64,000 nt of DNA, from contig JAHLKC010000020.1 of NCBI GenBank assembly GCA_025449115.1, positions 1-64,000 of the forward strand, in the 5' to 3' direction. Of this stretch, positions 33,373 to 43,015 are shown one piece after another; the first letter of the stretch is position 1; the number at the start of each line of letters is the position of its first letter. The translations under genes and the position numbers were made by a program. This stretch comes from Chytridium lagenaria. Lineage: Eukaryota > Chytridiomycota > Chytridiomycetes > Chytridiales > Chytridiaceae. Below the pieces are notes generated by a model. The model ran no database searches. It was given only the letters and a program-made list of their open reading frames with translations, and was not told the origin of the DNA.

Positions 33373-34535
33373 GAGTCTACATCCATCTGGTGTCTCTAGT
33401 CTGCGGACCGCCTTCCGAGCTCATGTTGACGGTAGGTACTGCTGCAACGAATACCACAGGATTTCCTCCGTTGTTGTTGTTCTGATTGTTGTTTTGGTTT
33501 GCCAGGTTTGCATTAGGTCCACGATTCCAACCACCTCGGCCTCGACCACCTCTTCCGCGTCCTCCTCGACCACGGAAACCACCTCGGCCTCTTCCACGAA
33601 AGAAACCTCTTCCTGCTGCCGCAGGTTGAGCTTGGGGTTCGTTGTCTCTTTCGTTTCTGTTGTCGTTATTTCTTCTCGCGCTCCAGCAGTCTCTTGCTAA
33701 GTGACTTTTCTTTCCACAATTGTAGCATTCTCGGTCCTCGCCGCCGCGGTGTTTTTGCTGGTTGTTGTAGCGTCCCGCAGCGTGAGCCTGAGCGCCTTCG
33801 TTCTCTTCATTTTCTTTCTTTCTCTCTTTCAGTTTCGTTTCATGGTCTAACAACTTTCCAACGACATAGGCATAGTCAGCTCGGCTTTAGGTTCGTTCTC
33901 AAGGAGATTGACTATGATGTCGTATGCTTCAGGGAGGGTCGTCAAGAGGATGGAGATGTGTTGCGGGGTTGCCGTGTCTTCCCCCGCTGCCGTCAGTTGC
34001 TGAATGGTTGACGAGACCTCCGCAATGTAAGTCTTTAAGTCGTCTTCTTCTTTCATCTTCAAGTTCGTGAGTTTGCGTCTAATCGCGTTTCTGTTCGTCT
34101 GAGCCTTTCTCTCATAGGTCTCGATGATTTTATCCCAAGTCGCCTTTGCCGTGGATTCATCCTGTATCAACGGTAGGATGATGTCGTGAACTCTGATTCG
34201 ATTCTTGCTTTTGCTTTCATGTCCAGGTCTTCTTCTTCTAACCTAGTCTTCTTTTCGGCATTTGTAGGCGTGTCAACGACTGCATAGGGCGTCCAGCCCT
34301 TCTCGACGATCTTCCAAAGGCCTTTCTTTGCCTTTCAAGTACCCGATCATGCGGTACTTCCAGATGTGGAACTGTGTCCATCAAGCATCACCGGTTTGTC
34401 GTCGTTTTCTTTCGTCATCTTCTCGTGTTGACAGCTTTCTTTCTTTCTTGGGATGATCGCTCTTTTCTCTTTTACTCTTTGGCCCTCAAATGGATCGATT
34501 CACTCCTCCTTCCAACCAGGTGAAGTGCTACCACT

Positions 34536-34935
34536 TGTAGGGGTTACGGGGCTCAATTGTAATTAAAATATAATGAATTATTAAAGAGAATTTAACTGTA
34601 AAGAATGGTGATGGAGTCTCCAGCGGTAACAGGGAGGTATTACTACAAAACTTCCATGTATTAATGTTAACTACTTTTCGCAATACATGTAGAGGGTGGG
34701 GATTTACATCAGAACTCATGACCCGTAAATCCCTCCAAATACATATCATAAACTAAACATGAAATAATAAAGTTAAGAGATTAACGCATCCTCAAATGGA
34801 ATGAGGAGCTCAATAAAACTCATCAAATCGAAACTTAAAATAACGCGTACATAAATAAAGTCTGGGGAAAAATAACTTAGATAAAATAAAGAATGTGGGT
34901 GAGTAAAACAAATAGGAAAGATGAATAACCCAACA
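34536..34935 (-). repeat. Element E 5' LTR (family 3)
   Basis: 400 bp, TGTAGGGGTTACGGGGCTC to ATAACCCAACA on the + strand. The primer site adjoins at 34523-34535. Confidence 0.87.
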
Positions 34936-35006
34936 AAGAACGTTGTTTGAGCAAAAGTGCGTTTAACTTTGTTTTAATTGAGCCCGTGAACAACAAGTAT
35001 TCAACA
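34936..35006 (+). repeat. Family 1 solo LTR, right part
   Basis: AAGAACGTTGTTTGAGC to AAGTATTCAACA, completing the LTR begun at 31106-31525. About 11 bp around the junction are missing. Confidence 0.82.
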
Positions 35007-36136
35007 GAGGCTAGCAAACCAAAATGGTTCACGGCTCAAGCGCCAGGAAAGCACGCTCCCGCTCCACGTAATCCTGAAGCACACACCCTCACCGTGACAA
35101 GTGACGAAGACGTGACAGATCCAGCAACATTGGGGACGCTTTCGGACGCGGCAATTCAGAAGAATGGTTGAAGGTACTCCAGGAGGAGTACCAGTCGTTG
35201 CTGGAGCATCAGACGTGGCGTCTGGTGCCTTGACCAAAGGGCAAGCGCATCATCAAAAGTGGATGTGTGCTCCGTTACAAGCAAAAGAAAAACGGCTCCG
35301 TGAAAAGGAGAAAAGCTCGACTCATTGCGAAGGAATACTCGCAGAAGGAAGGCGTGGACACTTGGAGACTTACGCGCCAGTAATGAAAGGGGCGACCTTC
35401 CAGACAGCCCTTGCAGTGTTCACCCCTTGGATGGAACGAGGTGTTGGATGAGTTTCTCAACTTGATAGGCTTCACGCGTTTGCTCTCGGATCCGTGTTTT
35501 ACTACCAATGCGACGGCGAGAGGTTGTCGTTACTGGTTGTCTATGTTGACGACCTTCTGCACGCTTGTCCTGATCAGGAAGAGGCAGACTCGTTTCAAGA
35601 CGATTTCAAGCGTCGGTTTACGGTCACAAGTCAGGGAAGCCAAGATACGCGGTCGGAACCCACGTTTGCTACAATCAGCATGAGAAGCGTGTGCGTATCA
35701 AGCAAGAGGCCTATATCATCTTGATGATGAAGAAGCTACGTGTGCCAGAAGAGCACCTCAAGAAGCTTCCGCTAAGGCAAGGAACGCGTCTCAGACGCGT
35801 TGAAGACAACGAGACTCCATTGGAAGAAGTGGAGAGATTAGCCTATCAAACTTTGGTTGGTTCATTAATTTACGCGATGGTTAATTCGCGTCTCGACGTG
35901 GCGTTTGCAGCTGGAATGCTGGCCGTGGTTTAGTCGGGTATTTACCGTCGACGCGTAGCTTGGGCATAAGCTATTTGCGTCAAGGGAACAAGTTGAAGCT
36001 TGAAGGATTCAGCGACGCGGATCTTGGGAACGATCCGGACGAGGAGAAGTCCATCAGTGGATTCGTCATCATGCTGAATGGAGGAGCTGTGATGTGGGGT
36101 GCCCGTAAACAAGCGTCAGTAGCTGTTTCCAGCGCA
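35007..36136 (+). pseudogene. Older copia element F, pol fragment 1 (linker, RT, RNase H)
   Basis: Plus-strand frames follow the complete family 1 element: APGKHAPAPRNPEAHTLTV, TSDEDVTDPAT, KRIIKSGCVLRY, then SPLGWNEVLDEFLNLIGFT, LLVVYVDDLLHACPDQEEAD with the catalytic YVDD (about 35540), IKQEAYIILMMKKLRVPEEH, SDADLGNDPDEEKSISGFVI and ASVAVSSA (about 36125). About 150 bp is missing at 35416, which removes the block holding the first catalytic Asp (YDVKTAFLNG). Frame breaks are many. It is cut at 36136 by the insertion of the complete element and continues at 41588. Confidence 0.86.
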
Positions 36137-36636
36137 TGTTGGGTTTCGCTCACTTGACTCACGAGGACGCGTCAGGATCACTCGCACCATTAGTCCGCGG
36201 CGTCGGGCGCAACACTAGAGTGCTCTGGAATTTACGCGTCATTAGAGTTGAGCGCGAACGCGCCCACTGGACTTCTCATTTACATTCTGGACTCATTTTA
36301 ATTTCCCACTTTGATTTACCTTCCTTGATTGGTTTATTTTCTTTATGCCACTTTAATTATAACTCTACCTGTTTGTGATTGGATTCCCTTCTAGCCTTTA
36401 TTCCCTTTGTTCCCGTCAAGGCTCTCTGATTTGTTTATCTTTGTAGTGGAGAGTTTAACGCGTGAGTGTACGCGTCTCCGATAGGTTTACCTTTGTGTTG
36501 TCTTTCCTCTTTACTTGTTCGTTTTGTTTCAGTATTTAAAGACTCGTGTTTTGAGTTGAAATAAATTAAGAACGTTGTTCGAAAAGTGCGTTTAACTTTG
36601 TTTTAATTGAGCCCCGTGAACAACAAGTATTCAACA
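36137..36636 (+). repeat. Element A 5' LTR
   Basis: 500 bp, TGTTGGGTTTCGCTC to AAGTATTCAACA. It has four ACGCGT hexamers, in GAGGACGCGTCAGG, TTTACGCGTCAT and AACGCGTGAGTGTACGCGTC. A TATTTAAA sequence at about 36534 could serve as TATA box. Confidence 0.95.
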
Positions 36637-36650
36637 GTGGTAGCACTTCT
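36637..36650 (+). other. Primer-binding site of element A
   Basis: GTGGTAGCACTTCT directly after the LTR. TGGTAGC would pair with a tRNA ending GCTACCA. The same sequence follows the 5' LTRs of elements C and E and, with one change, D. It resembles the yeast initiator-tRNA primer site of Ty1 in its first seven bases. Confidence 0.75.
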
Positions 36651-36658
36651 CTGACGAC

Positions 36659-39600
36659 ATGGGAAAGAAAGACGACTCAGATGACGAGCGCAGCAAGCCA
36701 GTCAAGTTCGACGGGCAAGACTTTCACATCTGGAAACGTCGGATGACCACTTACCTCAAAGACAAGGGTCTTTGGGCGATCACTGAGATAGGATTTACGC
36801 CGTACGTTAACGAGAACGCTCCAACCAAAGAAGAGAAGGATCTGCGGATCAAGGAGCAGTCGGCTAACGATCGTGCTAAGAACCGGATAGAGTCTCGAGT
36901 GACTGATTCGGTCTTACACTTGATTGGCGAGGACTTCACGGCCAAGGAAGCGTGGGAGTGCCTCGTGTCATCATTTGAGCGTAAATCCCAACCCAACCGC
37001 AACGCTCTCACACGCAAGCTCACGCGTCTCAGAATGAAGGAGGACGCGTCTTTACGCGTATTCGTTGCAGAACTTTCGACAATGGTCAACCAACTCAAGG
37101 CAGCCGGCGAGGCTGTCTCCAACGAGCAACACATTGCTCACCTGCTCACCAAACTCCCGGAAGCTTACGACGTCGCAGTTGCCAACATTGAAACGGACGA
37201 CAAAGCGGTCAAGGACTACAACCTGGTCGTTGCCAGGCTTCTCGACTGTGAAGAGAAGATCAAGGACCGCGTGGAGGCATCGGAGGAAGCGGAGGCCTTC
37301 TTCACGACAAGAGCGCGTAAGGGGAAGAAACCAGCAGGAAAGGACTCGTCGAAAGGTGGAGATAAAAGGTCAGTGACTTGTTTTAAGTGCAAGAAGATAG
37401 GACACTATGCGAACAAGTGTCGCTCTGGGAAGAAGAAGGACTCGGGGGAGTCAAGTGATGATACCTCAGAGAACGAGAGAGATGGTGGTGGTAGGAACCG
37501 TCATCGTGGGAAGTGGTGGAAGAAGCGCGCCTCGGACAAGAAGAAGTCTGCAAACACGGCGCGTGCAAGTCCAATTGCCTTTATGGCTATTGTGCGTCAG
37601 GTTGACGCGGAGGCTGGGGAAGCCTTGTCGGTTAAGCTGGAGAAGCGGGATAACCGATGGATTCTGGACTCTGGAGCCACTCACCATATGACCTTCTCGA
37701 AGGAAGGATTGCGGGGTTACCGCGCCGCGAGCAGCCGCGTAAAAACTGCAGAGCACGGCGAAGGAATACGCGTGGAGGGAGTAGGAGATTTAACCCTCAG
37801 CATCAAGGTCGGGAAGGCCACGCAAACGATCACGCTCAAGAACGTACTCTATGTGCCGGAGCTCACGCGTAATCTCATCTCTCTGGGTGCAGCAGCGTCG
37901 CGTGGCGTTGTTTTGGAGTCATCCAGCGGCAAGTATCGCCTCAGACACGTCGGATCGAACGACGTGACGGCAGAGTTCAAGGTTGAGGACAACCTATTTT
38001 ATCTGGTGCAGCCAGACACCGCAGCAAACACCACGATGGGTGTGAAAAGCCAGTCGCTCAACAGCGCGCAGATTTGGCATCGACGGATGGGTCACATCTC
38101 GATGAAGGCGGTGAAGAAGCTTGAAAAATCGGCAACGGGTGTACGCATCACGTTGTATAACGACGACGACGACGTGCTGTGCAAGGGATGCATTGAGGGG
38201 AAGCTTACGCGCTCCTCTCACCCGGAGAGAGTTGAGAAGGACTACAAAGTCTTGGAACGCGTTCACGTGGATTTGGCGGGACCCATGAAGCGGAAGAGCT
38301 TGGGAGGGTCGCGTTACTTCATGGTGGTTGTGGACGCGTCAACGGGTTACTGCAACACGTACATGCTCAAGGAAAAGAAGCAAGCGGTTCAGTACATCAA
38401 GCAGTACAAGAGAGAGGCCGAGGCACTCACAGGTCGACGGATTGACGCGTTGAGATACTCGGAAAGGAACCCTGAGGAGATGGAACGACTTCGAGAAAAG
38501 CCGCATCTCCTGGAGATTGTTGCAGATAACGGTGGGGAATTTAAGAACAAGCAGCTGGAGGCATGGTGCCTGGAGGAAGGCATCAAGCTCACGTTCACCA
38601 TGCCCTACACGCCTCAGCAGAACGGTTGCGGAAAGAATGAATCGGTCGCTCATTGAGAAGGCAAAGTGCATGCTTAGCGACGCGAGTCTTGACGACAAAT
38701 TCTGGGGAGAGGCCGTTACGTGTGCCACGTACTTGTACAATCGATCTCCTCGTAAGGATGGGATTTCACCTCTGGAAGGCTTCACGGGAAGGAAGCCTAA
38801 CCTGAAACGCGTTCGAATCTTCGGTTGCGCATGTTACGCGCACGTCCCAAAGGAACGACGGAAGAAGATGGAGAAGAACGCGCGCAAATGCATTTTCTTG
38901 GGATATGAGGCAATGGGATATCGCCTTTATGACCCAGTCACGAAGAAAGTAGTGCGCAGCAAGACTGTTGTGTTTGACGAGTTGAACACTGGAGTGTGGG
39001 AAGGACACGACGCAGACGTGTCCACCTGGAAGGTACACAGGAAGCTGCTGGACAAGGTGGGAAGCGATTCAGGGAGTTGGGGGAGCGATGAAGACTCCGA
39101 GGATTCCGAAGATGAGTCATTGAGCTCTGAGGATGATGGAGATAACGCGTCACAGGTCAGTGAAGACAGCGAAGCGTTGGAGGATGATGTCGAGGATGCT
39201 CAGGAAGAGAACGACGCGTCAGAAGAGTTCGAAGACGCGCCAACCTCGCCAAGAAGGACTCCTCAACGCGCTACACGCAGCGTTTCACGTCTCCCGGTAC
39301 CAGCAACACCACCAGCAGAGGAAGGCACTCGTCGTTATTCCCTGAGAGAGAGGAGGCCAGCAAATGCAGAATGGTTTAAGGCTCAGCTCCAGGAAAGCGC
39401 TCCTGCTCCACGTAATCCTGCAGCACACACCGTTACCGTGATGAGTGACGAGGACGTGACAGATCCAGCAACCGTTGAGGACGCGTTGGGACGTGTCGAT
39501 TCAGAAGAATGGTTGAAGGCGCTTCAGGAGGAGTACCAGTCGTTGCTGGAGCATCAGACGTGGCGTCTGGTGCCTCGACCAAAGGGCAAGCACATCATCA

Positions 39601-41055
39601 AGAGTGGATGGGTGCTCCGTTACAAGCGAAAGGAAAACGGCTCCGTGGAAAGAAGAAAAGCTCGATTCGTTGCAAGGGATATTCGCAGAAAGAAGGCGTG
39701 GACTACTTGGAGACTTACGCGCCAGTGATGAAAGGGGCGACCTTTCGGACAGCACTCGCGGTGGCAGCTCACGAAGGGGATGGTGTTACGCCAATACGAC
39801 GTCAAGACGGCGTTTCTCAACGGCAATCTCAAGGAGGAGATATACATCGAGCAACCAGAGGGTTTTGTGATTGTTGGGAAGGAAGACTGGGTTTGTCTTC
39901 TCTTGAAGACCTTGTATGGTTTGAAGCAATCACCTCTTGGATGGAACGAGGTGTTGGATGAGTTTCTCATCTCGATAGGCTTCACACGTTCGCTCTCGGA
40001 TCCCTGTCTTTACTACCGACGCAACGGCGAGAGGTTATCGTTACTGGTTGTCTATGTTGACGACCTAGTGCACGCGTGTCCTGATCAGGAAGAGGCAGAC
40101 GCGTTTCAAGACGATCTCAAGCGTCGGTTTACGGTCACAAGCCAGGGGGAGCCAAGATACGCGGTTGGAACCCAAGTTCGCTACAATCAACACGAGAGGT
40201 GTGTGCGTATCAAGCAGGAGGCCTATATCATCTCGATGATGAAGAAGCTACGAGTGCCAGAAGGACATCTCAAGAAGCTTCCGCTAAGGCCTGGAACGCG
40301 TCTCAGACGCGTTGAAGACAACGAGACTCCACTGGAAGAAGTGGAGGGACTAGCCTATCGAACTGTGGTCGGTTCATTGATGTACGCGATGGTTAATTCG
40401 CGTCCTGACGTGGCATTTGCAGTTGGAATGCTGGCGCGCTACCAGGCGCGTCCTGGACACGAGCACTGGGAGTGTGCTCGTGATTTAGTCGGGTATTTAC
40501 AGTTGACGCGTAGCTTGGGATAAGCTATTCGCGTCAAGGGAACAAGTTGAAGCTTGAAGGATTCAGCGACGCGGATCTTGGGAACGATCCGGACGAGAAG
40601 AAGTCAATCAGTGGATTCGTCATCATGCTGAATGGAGGAGCTGTGATGTGGGGTGCGCGTAAACAAGCGTCAGTAGCTGTTTCCAGGCAGAGGCCGAGTA
40701 TGTCGCGTTGAGTGAGGCATCGTCGGAACTCATCTGGTTGAAGCAGCTCCTGGAGGAGATAGGATACTCCTTGACGATCCACCAACGCTTTGGTGTGATA
40801 ACACGGCAGCAGAGGCCATTGCAAGAACCCCATCATCAGCTCGAGGACGCGACATGTGGATCTTCGGTTCCACGCGGTTAGAGATCGCGTTGCCAAGCGT
40901 TTGCTTCAGGTGGAGCACATTGGAACCAAGGAACAGCCTGCAGACATGCTCACGAAGGGGCTGGCGCGTAGAGACCTGGAGAGGTGTCGTGAACGCGTGG
41001 GGATGGTAGTCGTTGATGATGATGCTTCAGAGATGGGGGAACCAGAGAAGTCGTG
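36659..41055 (+). pseudogene. Element A gag-pol polyprotein (frame-slipped copy)
   Basis: It starts MGKKDDSDDERSKPVKF. One frame of 665 codons runs through gag (about residues 1-230), zinc knuckle CFKCKKIGHYANKC (about 240), protease WILDSGATHHMTF (about 335), GAG-pre-integrase NLISLG and IWHRRMGHIS (about 470), CKGC, and the integrase core VHVDLAGP ... ADNGGEF (about 535-625). A slip at about 38627 moves to VAERMNRSLIEKAKCM and on to RT: HIIKSGWVLRYKRKENG, QYDVKTAFLNGNLKEEIYIE (39786), LYGLKQSPLGWNE, VYVDDLVHACPD (40052), then RNase H SDADLGNDPDEKKSISG and TKEQPADMLTKGLA near the end. Further slips occur at about 39680, 39775, 40520, 40682 and 40770. All catalytic motifs are present, so the breaks may be sequence errors and the element could be active in reality. 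Confidence 0.9.
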
Positions 41056-41066
41056 AGTAAAGTTCA

Positions 41067-41079
41067 CGAAAGGGGAGAA
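41067..41079 (+). other. Polypurine tract of element A
   Basis: CGAAAGGGGAGAA lies immediately before the 3' LTR. It is the expected plus-strand priming site for reverse transcription. Confidence 0.8.
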
Positions 41080-41587
41080 TGTTGGGTTTCGCTCACTTGA
41101 CTCACGAGGACGCGTCAGGATCACTCGCACCATTAGTCCGCGGCGTCGGGCGCAACACTAGAGTGCTCTGGAATTTACGCGTCATTAGAGTTGAGCGCGA
41201 ACGCGCCCACTGGACTTCTCATTTACATTCTGGACTCATTTTAATTTCCCACTTTGATTTACCTTCCTTGATTGGTTTATTTTCTTTATGCCACTTTAAT
41301 TATAACTCTACCTGTTTGTGATTGGATATTCCCTTCTAGCCTTTATTCCCTTTGTTCCCGTCAAGGCTCTCTGATTTGTTTATCTTTGTAGTGGAGAGTT
41401 TAACGCGTGAGTGTACGCGTCTCCGATAGGTTTACCTTTGTGTTGTTTTCCTCTTTACTTGTTCGTTTTGGTTTCAGTATTTAAAGACTCGTGTTTTGAG
41501 TTGAAATAAATTAAGAACGTTGTTCGAGCAAAAGTGCGTTTAACTTTGTTTTAATTGAGCCCCGTGAACAACAACAAGTATTCAACA
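41080..41587 (+). repeat. Element A 3' LTR
   Basis: 508 bp; identical to the 5' LTR apart from five indels of 1-3 bp. Confidence 0.95.
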
Positions 41588-42190
41588 GCGCAGAGGCCGG
41601 GTATGTCGCGTTGAGTGAGCATCGTCGGAGCTCATCTGGTTGAAGCAGCTTTTGGAGGAGATAGGATACTCTTTTGACGATCCACCAACGCTTTGTGTGA
41701 TAACACAGCAGCAGAGGCCATTGCAAAGAACCCCATCATCAGCTCGAGGACGCGACACGTGGATCTTCGGTTCCACGCGGTTAGAGATCGCGTTGCCAAG
41801 CGTTTGCTTCAGGTGGAGCACATTGGAACCAAGGAACAGCCTGCAGACATGCTTACTAAGGTGTCGTGAGCGAGTGGGATGATAATCGTTTGATGATAAC
41901 ACGTCAGAGATTTGGTGCTAGAGAAGTCGTGAGTAAAGATTCACGAAAGGGGGAAGGATGGTTTCGCTCCACTTGACTCACAAGGACGCGTCAGGATCAC
42001 TCGCACCACTAGTCTGCGGCGTCTGCGCAACACTAGAGCACTCTGGAATTTACGCGTCATTAGAGTTGAGCGCGAATGCGCCCACTGGACTTCTGATTTA
42101 CCTCCTGGACTCATTTGAATTTTTATTTGAGTATTTACAGACTCGTGTGTTGAGTCGAAATATATTAAGAACGTTGCAAAACCCAACAGG
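41588..42190 (+). pseudogene. Older copia element F, pol fragment 2 and truncated 3' LTR
   Basis: Continues the RNase H codons broken at 36136 (AEAGYVALSE-like), with LIWLKQLLEEIGYSFDDPP, then VEHIGTKEQPADML and the C-terminus. A worn polypurine tract (GAAAGGGGGAAGGA) precedes an LTR copy from about 41956, which has lost its first bases and the middle ~250 bp and ends in TTAAGAACGTTGC. More diverged from element A than A's LTRs are from each other, so it is older. Confidence 0.83.
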
Positions 42191-43015
42191 TGATGTTGGC
42201 TTGAAGATAGCCATTTGCTTTTCATCACTCCACTCCCAGACCTCCTCATCCTCCTTGGTATCCTTGTTCTCAGCTGCATTGATGGAGGTAAACGTGGTAG
42301 GGGTGGGAACAAAAGGCTGAGTGGGCTTGGGGGCGACAGTTTGGCAATTAAGCCAGAGGATCTCTGTAGGCGTTTACGGGGCTCTTGAAGTTAAACTAAT
42401 ATACTTAATAACCTAATTATAAGAAAGAACTTGTGAACAAGGTCTCCAGTGGTGATGACATGTAAACTTTTGACGAGGTCTCTAGAGGTGATTACTGAAT
42501 AATATTGATGACAACTTACTTATTATTACAGCTTCCAAAAACAGTACAGGTAAATATGAGGGTGGCACTCCAAACTTACAAGGTCTCATGACCTGTTCAT
42601 CCCTCATTGTCACAAACAAACATGTAAGGTAACTAATCAAATAACGTGCAGGGATTAACTTGAGGATTAACGCTGACTCAAATGGTATGAGCAGCAAAAT
42701 AAATAATAAATTTAAACTCAGAAACTGAGGCAGGAATTTGTGCGGGGGCATAAATGACCTTATTGAAATAAAGAATGCAGGTAAGTAAAACAAACAAGAA
42801 AGATGAAACCCAACAATCTCGATATCCTTGGCGGCAAGAGAGGTTTGAAGGTGTTCATTTGCTTTGCGGAGAGGGCAAACTTCTTGAAGGAGCTCAGATA
42901 TCTGAGTACTCATGCTGGCAAGGACATCATGGTTGGCAGAGGTAGATGAAGTGGGGACTAGAGCTAAGGTGACCAGATGAAGAGGAGACTTGTTTGATTT
43001 TTTACTAGTCAACAT
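42191..43015 (-). pseudogene. Unrecognised ORF interrupted by a solo LTR
   Basis: Minus-strand frame from ATG 43015: MLTSKKSNKSPLHLVTLALV, then a heptad-like stretch (STQISELLQEVCPLRKANEH, LQTSLAAKDIEI). Beyond the solo LTR, the frame that fits after removing the LTR and one ATCTC copy reads on through LWLNCQTVAPKPTQPFVPTP and DTKEDEEVWEWSDEKQMA to about 42185, where family 1 DNA begins. Coiled-coil plus acidic linker is reminiscent of small proteins of non-LTR or other mobile elements, but I cannot name it. It was an intact frame before the LTR arrived. Confidence 0.6.
42365..42815 (-). repeat. Solo LTR (family 2) with perfect target duplication
   Basis: 451 bp, TGTAGGCGTTTACGGGG to GAAACCCAACA on the + strand, flanked by ATCTC at 42360-42364 and 42816-42820. 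No internal retroelement DNA remains, so it arose by LTR-LTR recombination. Confidence 0.93.

Larger units (their letters stand above)
31526..34935 (-). mobile_element. Copia retrotransposon E, minus strand, 3'-truncated
   Basis: Minus-strand reading: 5' LTR 34935-34536 (family 3), primer site complement AAGTGCTACCACT at 34523-34535, gag (DGTQFHIWKYRM; ATWDKIIETYERKAQ; LTNLKMKEEDDLKTYIAEVS), zinc knuckle CYNCGKKSHLARDC (about 33730), an RGG-rich segment, protease DSGATHHMTF (split by a solo LTR), NVLYVPNIGRNLISLGMA, integrase VDIVGPMKTASNGG, ADNGGEFNNKPMKDW, PYTPQQNGVAERMNR, then WGEAVMAAAYLINRSP and an acidic tail. RT, RNase H and 3' LTR are absent. The element lies inside a family 1 LTR, about 70 bp before that LTR's end. 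Confidence 0.86.
36137..41587 (+). mobile_element. Complete Ty1/copia retrotransposon A (family 1)
   Basis: A 5451-bp element with two LTRs (36137-36636 and 41080-41587), a primer site, one gag-pol frame and a polypurine tract. It is bounded by a perfect 5-bp target duplication GCGCA (36132-36136 and 41588-41592). Domain order protease, integrase, RT, RNase H defines Ty1/copia. The target is the RNase H coding region of an older copy (element F) of the same family. The LTRs differ by five small indels and no substitution, so the insertion looks very recent. Confidence 0.96.

Noticed and set aside
33494..33700. Thr/Ser-rich plus-strand frame
   Set aside because: Antisense of the RGG-rich segment of element E gag.
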